This document shows, in pieces, positions 1 through 4,270 of a stretch of DNA of 7,171 bases. Origin of the DNA: Desulfobacterales bacterium C00003106 (lineage in GTDB: Bacteria > Desulfobacterota > Desulfobacteria > Desulfobacterales > C00003106). Positions within the stretch are counted from its first letter, which is position 1; every line of letters begins with the position of its first letter. Below the pieces are notes generated by a model. That model did not search any database. It was not told the origin of the DNA and saw only the letters and a program-made list of their open reading frames with translations. Position numbers and translations under genes: made by a program. The stretch covers positions 350 through 7,520 of the forward strand of contig MAXM01000342.1 of the NCBI GenBank assembly GCA_001751015.1. Direction: 5' to 3'.

Positions 1-18
1 ACATTCTGTAATCATTGA

Positions 19-53
19 ACTAATAGCTAACCGCTAAAGGCTAATCGCTCAAC
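19..53. repeat. Degenerate 7-base tandem repeat upstream of trmD
   Basis: Five consecutive 7-base units are visible: ACTAATA, GCTAACC, GCTAAAG, GCTAATC, GCTCAAC. The core CTAA is shared by the first four, and the last is a one-insertion variant. The array fills much of the non-coding stretch before trmD. Its CTAACC (27-32) is also complementary to GGTTAG at 57-62, so a long-loop 6-bp pairing is possible in RNA. No function is assigned; it could be a mini-satellite or low-complexity spacer. No rimM tail can be recognised in bases 1-60, as all three forward frames hit early stops. Confidence 0.55.
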
Positions 54-89
54 TTAGGTTAGAAGGGGTTATGGAGTTATTGTGGATTG

Positions 90-833
90 ATGAATTTTGT
101 TATACTCACGCTCTTTCCGGATATGATATCCGCCATGTTCGGAGACGGTGTGTTAAAAAAGGCGATCGACAAGGGCAAGATCTCTGTTACTCCGGTTAAT
201 ATCAGGGCATTCGCCGAGGGGAAACACCAGGTAACGGATGACACGCCTTATGGCGGGGGATGCGGAATGGTAATGAAACCGGAACCGATAACAGCGGCGA
301 TCAGGTCGGTAAAAGCGGAGTTCCCGGACGCATATACCATTCTTTTGACGCCGCAGGGACGAACCTTCAGCCAGAAGACCGCTGAAGAACTCCTCTCATA
401 TAAGACACTGGTGCTCGTATGCGGACGTTATGAAGGTGTGGATGAAAGGATAGTTGAAGAATGGGTAGACGATGAGATCTCCATAGGGGACTATGTTCTG
501 ACCGGGGGAGAACCGGCGGCCGCGGTTATTGTTGACGCGATCGCCAGGCTCAGGCCGGGAGTATTGGGTGGAGAGTCTTCAGCCAAAGAAGACTCTTTTT
601 CTGACGGGCTCCTGGAATACCCTCAATATACACGTCCCCGATCATTTGAAGGCGCCGGGGTTCCGGATATTCTTCTGTCGGGTGACCACGCAAAGATAAG
701 GCGGTGGCGGCGGGAATCTTCATTGACGCGAACTCTCTTGAAAAGGCCTGAGCTTCTGAATGATTTCGCCCTGTCCAAAGAAGATATTGAGTTTTTAAAA
801 AGGCTGCGTTCCCGTATTGAAAAGATACTGTAA
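90..833 (+). CDS. trmD: tRNA (guanine-37-N1)-methyltransferase TrmD
   Basis: TrmD transfers a methyl group from S-adenosylmethionine to N1 of G37 in tRNAs with G at position 36, which prevents +1 frameshifting. It is a cytoplasmic homodimeric SPOUT enzyme. The 247-residue product is close to the usual 245-255. Visible family segments are the N-terminal ILTLFPDM, YGGGCGMVMKPEP (54-66), LTPQG (86-90), the knot segment CGRYEGVDER (111-120), IGDYVLTGGE (132-141) and the RPGVLG turn (155-160). R153 and D168 match the spacing of the catalytic Arg154/Asp169 pair of E. coli TrmD. ATG at 90 is preferred because it gives the family's normal N-terminus; an in-frame TTG lies directly before it at 87, and GGAG at 73-76 is the only plausible, rather distant, ribosome-binding site. 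The downstream SPOUT gene starts 6 bases after the stop. The codons for residues 161-170 form a terminator-like hairpin, listed separately. Identification is very secure. Confidence 0.98.
   Translation: MNFVILTLFPDMISAMFGDGVLKKAIDKGKISVTPVNIRAFAEGKHQVTDDTPYGGGCGMVMKPEPITAAIRSVKAEFPDAYTILLTPQGRTFSQKTAEELLSYKTLVLVCGRYEGVDERIVEEWVDDEISIGDYVLTGGEPAAAVIVDAIARLRPGVLGGESSAKEDSFSDGLLEYPQYTRPRSFEGAGVPDILLSGDHAKIRRWRRESSLTRTLLKRPELLNDFALSKEDIEFLKRLRSRIEKIL
572..600 (+). terminator. Intrinsic-terminator-like hairpin inside trmD
   Basis: Arms AGAGTCTTC (572-580) and GAAGACTCT (588-596) are perfectly complementary over 9 bp with a 7-base loop (AGCCAAA). Four further T residues follow at 597-600, giving a run of five T from 596. 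The layout is that of a Rho-independent terminator on the + strand, but it lies wholly within the trmD reading frame, over the linker that holds catalytic D168. Translating ribosomes would normally mask it; with poor translation it could end transcription before rplS. The stem has only four G-C pairs, so strength is uncertain and coincidence is possible. Confidence 0.35.
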
Positions 834-839
834 ACTGAA

Positions 840-1397
840 TTGAGCGATTCTCTGAGTCTCCATATCGCGCTGATACACTATCCTGTGTACAATAAACATA
901 GAGAGGTCATCGCATCAGCCGTTTCCGGGCTTGATCTGCATGATATTGCGCGGGCTGCAAGGACATACGGCGTACGATCCTTTTCTGTGGTTACTCCACT
1001 TGCGGACCAGCAGAAGCTGGCCAGGAGGATAGTGGCGCACTGGACAGACGGTTTTGGCGCCACTTATAATCCGAATCGGAAGGAAGCCCTTTCCCTCGTC
1101 AATGTCAGGGCCTCGCTGCAGGATGTTGTGGACGACATCTCGAATTCGGACCAGGTGAAACCAAAAACCGTGATTACCGATGCCAAGCCGCATCTGCATC
1201 AGATAAGCTATGAAAGATTGACTCAAATGCTGAAACATGGTTCTCCATATCTTCTTCTTTTTGGAACCGCATGGGGATTAACCGAGGATTTTATAGATAA
1301 GGCTGATTACGTGCTGTCACCCATCGAAGGGAGGGGAAGCTATAACCATCTCTCCGTTCGATCCGCGGCGGCAATAATATTGGACAGGTTGCTGTGA
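840..1397 (+). CDS. SPOUT-superfamily RNA methyltransferase, TM1570/RNMT_2 type
   Basis: This is a predicted SAM-dependent RNA methyltransferase of the small family exemplified by Thermotoga TM1570, whose gene also lies between trmD and rplS. Its RNA target is not established as far as I know. The 185-residue protein starts with the family-typical IALIHYPVYNKH (9-20) and has a central ARAARTYGV (38-46). The C-terminal SAM-binding trefoil-knot elements are LLLFGTAWGLTEDF (138-151) and LSPIEGRGSYNHLSVRSAAAIILDRLL (159-185, key residues G164, N169, S172, R174). It is unrelated in detail to TrmD although both are SPOUT proteins. The start is a TTG at 840, 6 bases after the trmD stop; no ATG or GTG fits before the conserved N-terminus and there is no clear Shine-Dalgarno, which suggests coupling to trmD translation. 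The family is secure; the substrate is unknown. Confidence 0.92.
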   Translation: MSDSLSLHIALIHYPVYNKHREVIASAVSGLDLHDIARAARTYGVRSFSVVTPLADQQKLARRIVAHWTDGFGATYNPNRKEALSLVNVRASLQDVVDDISNSDQVKPKTVITDAKPHLHQISYERLTQMLKHGSPYLLLFGTAWGLTEDFIDKADYVLSPIEGRGSYNHLSVRSAAAIILDRLL

Positions 1398-1561
1398 GCC
1401 GAAAAACGCTTCATGCGCAAAGCGCGCTCTTAAAAGCATCTGTATCAGGAGAACTTCTCATAAACTCCGGACAACTGAAAGACCGCAGTGCAAGGATACC
1501 GGTTAAGGGCATAGCGGTCGTGATTCCGGGTTTTTTGAAAAGTTCTGTATCAGGAGGGTAG
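1394..1561 (+). CDS. Candidate small ORF between the SPOUT gene and rplS (doubtful)
   Basis: A 55-codon open frame starts at GTG 1394, overlapping the preceding TGA stop as GTGA, and ends at TAG 1559-1561, immediately after the rplS Shine-Dalgarno (1552-1558) and 9 bases before its ATG. It fills the whole spacer. The predicted peptide is basic and serine-rich, without an evident membrane segment. It carries a near-repeat: LLKASVSGE (residues 12-20) and FLKSSVSGG (47-55). I recognise no family. GGACAGG at 1382-1388 is a possible but poor ribosome-binding site. An open frame this long arises fairly often by chance, so the layout may be accidental. Alternatives are an untranslated rplS leader or decayed coding sequence. 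If translated, it would be coupled to both neighbours and could act as a leader peptide for L19. Confidence 0.25.
   Translation: MSRKTLHAQSALLKASVSGELLINSGQLKDRSARIPVKGIAVVIPGFLKSSVSGG
1439..1556. repeat. 13-base direct repeat in the rplS leader
   Basis: TCTGTATCAGGAG occurs at 1439-1451 and again at 1544-1556, a spacing of 105 bases. The second copy contains the rplS Shine-Dalgarno. The first copy has the same SD-like core, but no start codon lies at a suitable distance after it. The spacing is a multiple of three, so both copies are read in the same frame of the candidate small ORF. Exact 13-base identity within about 170 bases is unlikely by chance and suggests a local duplication. Confidence 0.6.
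1552..1558 (+). promoter_or_regulatory. Shine-Dalgarno of rplS
   Basis: AGGAGGG lies 12 bases before the ATG at 1571. It is the strongest ribosome-binding site in the window, as expected for a ribosomal protein made in larger amounts than the flanking modification enzymes. The spacing is slightly long. The stop codon of the candidate upstream small ORF immediately follows it. Confidence 0.65.
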
Positions 1562-1570
1562 GTAGTTGTA

Positions 1571-1921
1571 ATGAATACGGTTGTTCAACAATTTGAAAAG
1601 GAACAGATGCGGTTTGATATTCCATCCTTCAGACCTGGCGACACAGTGAGTGTGTCTGTGCGAATCAGGGAGGGGAACAAAGAGAGAATACAGGTTTTCA
1701 AAGGAGTCGTAATCAGAAAAAGAAAGGGCCTGGCGAACGCCTCTTTTACCGTCAGAAAGGTCTCCTATGGAATCGGTGTGGAACGGGTTTTCCCGCTGCA
1801 TTCTCCACATATTGAAAAAGTTGAAGTTGTGACCCTGGGTCGTGTGCGACGCGCCAAGCTTTACTATTTAAGAAAGCTGAAAGGAAAGGCGGCTCGCATC
1901 AAGGAGCGCAGGCTGAAATAA
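1571..1921 (+). CDS. rplS: 50S ribosomal protein L19
   Basis: L19 is a large-subunit protein located at the interface with the 30S subunit. The 116-residue length is normal for the family (about 113-120). The N-terminal helix leads into the conserved FRPGDTVSVSVRIREGNKERIQVFKGVVIRK (20-49; key residues P22, G23, D24, V26, R36, Q41, F43, G45), followed by the FTVRKVSYGIGVERVFPLHSP segment (59-79). The C-terminus is strongly basic: RRAKLYYLRKLKGKAARIKERR. It is the canonical last ribosomal-protein gene of the rpsP-rimM-trmD-rplS operon. The ATG at 1571 is supported by a strong AGGAGGG. rnhB begins 6 bases after the stop, so the two genes are very probably cotranscribed. Confidence 0.98.
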   Translation: MNTVVQQFEKEQMRFDIPSFRPGDTVSVSVRIREGNKERIQVFKGVVIRKRKGLANASFTVRKVSYGIGVERVFPLHSPHIEKVEVVTLGRVRRAKLYYLRKLKGKAARIKERRLK

Positions 1922-1927
1922 GGGCGG

Positions 1928-2521
1928 ATGGATTGGTTTGCATTTGAAAATGACGCGCGAAAGGCGGGTTACAAGATAGTCGCCGGCATTGACGAGGCCG
2001 GCAGGGGGCCGCTTGCCGGCCCTGTCGTGGCTGCGGCAGCGATCTTCCGGGAAGGGACCGATATCACGGGTATCAATGACTCAAAGAAACTGACCCGTGC
2101 GAAAAGGGAAAAACTGTACGGCAGGATATATGAAGAGGCCATTTCAATCGGCATTGGAATAATTGATCCAATAGAAATTGATAGAATCAATATCCTGCAG
2201 GCCGCGCTCTTGTCAATGCGGATTGCAGTGGATAACCTTTGTCCAAAACCGGATTTTCTCCTGATAGACGGAACTTTCACCATACGCTCGTCAATTGCTC
2301 AGAAGGCGATAAAAAAGGGTGATACGCAAAGCCTGTCGATCGCCGCTGCCTCTATTGTCGCAAAGGTAAGCCGTGACCGTATCATGACACGCTACAGCCA
2401 GGACTTGCCGGAATATGGATTCGACAAACACATGGGGTACGGCACTCGAATGCATCTTGAAGCCATTCGCCTCTTTGGCGCCTCCTATATTCACAGACAG
2501 ACATTTAAGGGCGTAAGGTAA
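1928..2521 (+). CDS. rnhB: Ribonuclease HII
   Basis: RNase HII cleaves RNA in RNA-DNA hybrids and starts ribonucleotide excision repair by nicking 5' of single misincorporated ribonucleotides. The 197-residue product is near the usual 200-220. It shows the signature GIDEAGRGPLAGPVVAAA (20-37), with metal ligands D22 and E23 and the GRG motif that senses the RNA-DNA junction. DSKKL (51-55) follows, then LLIDG with D114, then KGDTQSLSIAAASIVAKVSRD (130-150), where D132 is probably the fourth acidic ligand. HMGYGT (168-173) follows near the C-terminus. The start at ATG 1928 is 6 bases after the rplS stop; upstream GGGCGG is only a weak ribosome-binding site, so translation is probably coupled. 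rnhB after rplS is a widespread arrangement, but a YraN-family gene that often follows is absent here. Confidence 0.98.
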   Translation: MDWFAFENDARKAGYKIVAGIDEAGRGPLAGPVVAAAAIFREGTDITGINDSKKLTRAKREKLYGRIYEEAISIGIGIIDPIEIDRINILQAALLSMRIAVDNLCPKPDFLLIDGTFTIRSSIAQKAIKKGDTQSLSIAAASIVAKVSRDRIMTRYSQDLPEYGFDKHMGYGTRMHLEAIRLFGASYIHRQTFKGVR

Positions 2522-2543
2522 TGTACGCCTTACTCGAATTTTT
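2508..2543 (+). terminator. Possible terminator at the end of the trmD-rplS-rnhB operon
   Basis: Two mutually exclusive hairpins overlap the rnhB stop. One pairs 2508-2515 (AGGGCGTA) with 2524-2531 (TACGCCTT), 8 bp including one G-T pair and an 8-base loop. The other pairs GTAAGG (2513-2518) with CCTTAC (2528-2533), 6 bp with a 9-base loop. A T-run at 2539-2543 follows the second stem after a few bases. The T-run is short and not directly adjacent, so the terminator would be weak. The position, at a change of functional unit, supports the call. Confidence 0.35.
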
Positions 2544-2598
2544 CCCTATAGCCTTGTGCAATTAATTATCTGGATGTCAATATAGAGAGGAACAAGAA

Positions 2599-3696
2599 AT
2601 GAAAAACGTCTCAACGGAAGATATTCCAGTCAGTATCGATTCCATCAGGGAATACATGGAAGAACGCTTCGGCGGTCCTGTGGAACTGGTCGGTACGGAC
2701 AGGCTTGGGGGATTTGCCGATACCATAAAGAAGTTGGGATACGGGGAGACCTTCATGATCACATTCCGCCAGGAGGATCAGGAACGATCAGTGGTCTTTT
2801 CCACGATGCGAAAGGACAAATACGGCCACCAGTATCTGTGGGACAGGGCACATGTGCTGCTGTTCCAGTACGCTGCAGGCCAAAGACTCCCCAGGCATGC
2901 CCTTCCCCTTGATGTCGGTTACTTTACTGACCGGGGCAAAGCCTGTTCGGTCCGTGACGCCAATGCCTATTTCCTCTTGACCGAAAAGGTGGAAGGGACG
3001 GACTATTTCCTGGACTTGAAGCGGCTGCTCTCGGAGTCTCTGTCCGGCCTGGATATTGAGAGGGCAAAGGCCCTTGGCGGGTATCTCGCAGAGGTGCACA
3101 GCGAAAAAAAGGACGACCCTGATCTCTATGTCAGAAAGGTGAGAGACCATGTCGGCCACGGCGAATGCATCATGGGTATCATCGACGGATACCCCCGGCA
3201 CTACAAATACTGTTCTGATGAGGCCTTTTGCGAGATCGAAACGCGGTGTGTTGAGTGGCGCTGGAAGCTCAAGGACTACACCGGGCGCCTCTGCCGCGAA
3301 CACGGCGATTTTCATCCGTGGAACGTGAAGTTTCGTGAAGGCACGGATTTTTCCACGTTTGATCGCAGCCGGGGAGAGTATGGCGAAGCAGCAGATGATG
3401 TGGCCACTATGAGTATCAACTACATCTTGTACTCACTTTTAAGATATGGCAAACTTGACGGCGCTTACAGGAAACTGCATGACGCCTATATGGAAACCTA
3501 CCTTGACAAGACAAAAGATCAGGAAATCTTCGACGTGATTCAGCCGTTCTATGCCTTTCGCGGTCTCGTAATCGCGTCCCCTGAGTGGTATCCTGATCAC
3601 CCTGAGGAGATACGAACAAGGCTCTTTAATTTCATCAGAAACATCCTTGCAACCGACAGGGTCCGGATGGATGAACTCAACCAGTATCTCGAATAA
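2599..3696 (+). CDS. APH/choline-kinase-fold phosphotransferase, substrate unknown
   Basis: This is a predicted soluble small-molecule kinase of the aminoglycoside phosphotransferase-like fold, 365 residues. The catalytic loop is well preserved: EHGDFHPWNVKF (234-245), with catalytic base D237 and metal ligand N242. The following FDRSRGEYGEAADDVA (254-269) stands where the family has its metal-binding Asp (D255) and the structural D-L/V-A segment. The N-lobe has a glycine loop (LGGFADT, 36-42) and strands around MITF and SVVFST; the ATP-contacting lysine cannot be assigned with confidence (K72 and K74 are candidates). No signal peptide or membrane segment is seen. ATG 2599 has a good GAGG eight bases upstream. 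The downstream P-loop kinase gene overlaps its last 26 bases, so the two products probably act together. Nothing indicates antibiotic resistance; the substrate may equally be a sugar, amino alcohol or other metabolite. Fold secure, function unknown. Confidence 0.85.
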   Translation: MKNVSTEDIPVSIDSIREYMEERFGGPVELVGTDRLGGFADTIKKLGYGETFMITFRQEDQERSVVFSTMRKDKYGHQYLWDRAHVLLFQYAAGQRLPRHALPLDVGYFTDRGKACSVRDANAYFLLTEKVEGTDYFLDLKRLLSESLSGLDIERAKALGGYLAEVHSEKKDDPDLYVRKVRDHVGHGECIMGIIDGYPRHYKYCSDEAFCEIETRCVEWRWKLKDYTGRLCREHGDFHPWNVKFREGTDFSTFDRSRGEYGEAADDVATMSINYILYSLLRYGKLDGAYRKLHDAYMETYLDKTKDQEIFDVIQPFYAFRGLVIASPEWYPDHPEEIRTRLFNFIRNILATDRVRMDELNQYLE

Positions 3697-4261
3697 AGGA
3701 TGGGCGGTCTGGTTTACCGGCCTTCCCGGCTCCGGAAAAAGTAATATCTCAAAAATCGTCGCTGACCTGTTATGCGAAAATGGCGCGGTATGCGAACGGA
3801 TTGAGCTGGACGCGGTACGAAAAAAGTATGTTCCGGATCCGAAATATACGGACGAAGAACGTGATTTTGTATATGAAAAACTGGCTGATCTCGCTGCGGA
3901 ACGGGTGGAGGACGGGACAAACGTAATCATAGACGCTACCGCCCACAAAAGGGCATACAGGGACAGGGCAAGAAAAAGGATCCAACGCTTTGTCGAGGTG
4001 ATGGTCAGGTGTCCGCTTTCAATCTGTATTGAACGGGAGTCCGGGCGAAAAAAGGGCATGGTCGTGGCGCAAATGTACAAGCGGGCCCTGGAACGAAAGG
4101 AAAAAGGGACTCAATTCAAAGACCTGGGACCTGTAATCGGCGTGGATATTCCCTACGAAGAAAACCCGGACGCTGAGATCATTGTGGACAACAGCAAAAG
4201 CTCTGCGCCGGATAACGCCCGCACCGCAAAAAACCTCCTTTTAAGACACCTCAGAATATAG
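3671..4261 (+). CDS. Divergent adenylylsulfate-kinase (CysC)-like P-loop kinase
   Basis: Predicted cytoplasmic ATP-dependent kinase of 196 residues, a normal length for CysC. Walker A is GLPGSGKS (17-24). Later segments match the APS-kinase plan: ELD at 45-47, VIIDATAHKRAYRDRAR (85-101) in the place of the APS-binding FISPYRxDR region, RCPLSICIERE (113-123) for the PLxxCExRD lid segment, and GVDIPYEENPDAEIIVD (157-173), very like the CysC C-terminal GVDxPYExPxxPE. The usual LDGDxxR motif is here LDAVR (46-50), and the FS(x)DRxENIRR helix is replaced by YTDEERDFVYEK (59-70). APS may therefore not be the substrate, and no sulfate-activation gene is adjacent. ATG 3671 is chosen because it lies just before the conserved GWAVWFTGLPGSGKS and overlaps the upstream gene by 26 bases; an in-frame TTG at 3647 is the alternative. 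The overlap suggests coupled translation with the phosphotransferase. Confidence 0.85.
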   Translation: MNSTSISNKGWAVWFTGLPGSGKSNISKIVADLLCENGAVCERIELDAVRKKYVPDPKYTDEERDFVYEKLADLAAERVEDGTNVIIDATAHKRAYRDRARKRIQRFVEVMVRCPLSICIERESGRKKGMVVAQMYKRALERKEKGTQFKDLGPVIGVDIPYEENPDAEIIVDNSKSSAPDNARTAKNLLLRHLRI

Positions 4262-4270
4262 TCAAATTAG

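Noticed and set aside
71..89. ATG at 71 as an alternative or upstream start near trmD
   Set aside because: It is out of frame with trmD, and AGAAGGGG is only 2 bases before it. The frame runs into trmD coding sequence and gives no recognisable protein.
1499..1536. Possible attenuator before rplS (CCGG ... CCGGG followed by six T)
   Set aside because: The stem is about four pairs with a loop over 20 bases; the T-run is real but no convincing hairpin precedes it.
3647..3670. TTG at 3647 as the start of the CysC-like kinase
   Set aside because: It would add eight residues not expected in the family and enlarge the overlap to 50 bases; ATG 3671 sits at the normal distance from Walker A.
2599..3696. 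Aminoglycoside-resistance gene
   Set aside because: Only the general APH-fold catalytic loop is shared; genomic context, length and the divergent C-terminal motif do not point to a known resistance enzyme, and no mobile element is nearby.
3439..4080. Open frame of 213 codons on the - strand opposite the two kinase genes
   Set aside because: It spans the junction of two well-supported genes on the other strand and its low-complexity serine/arginine-rich product resembles no family.
2522..4261. Kinase pair as a recently acquired mobile island
   Set aside because: No integrase, transposase, terminal inverted repeats, tRNA target or clear base-composition shift is visible at its edges.
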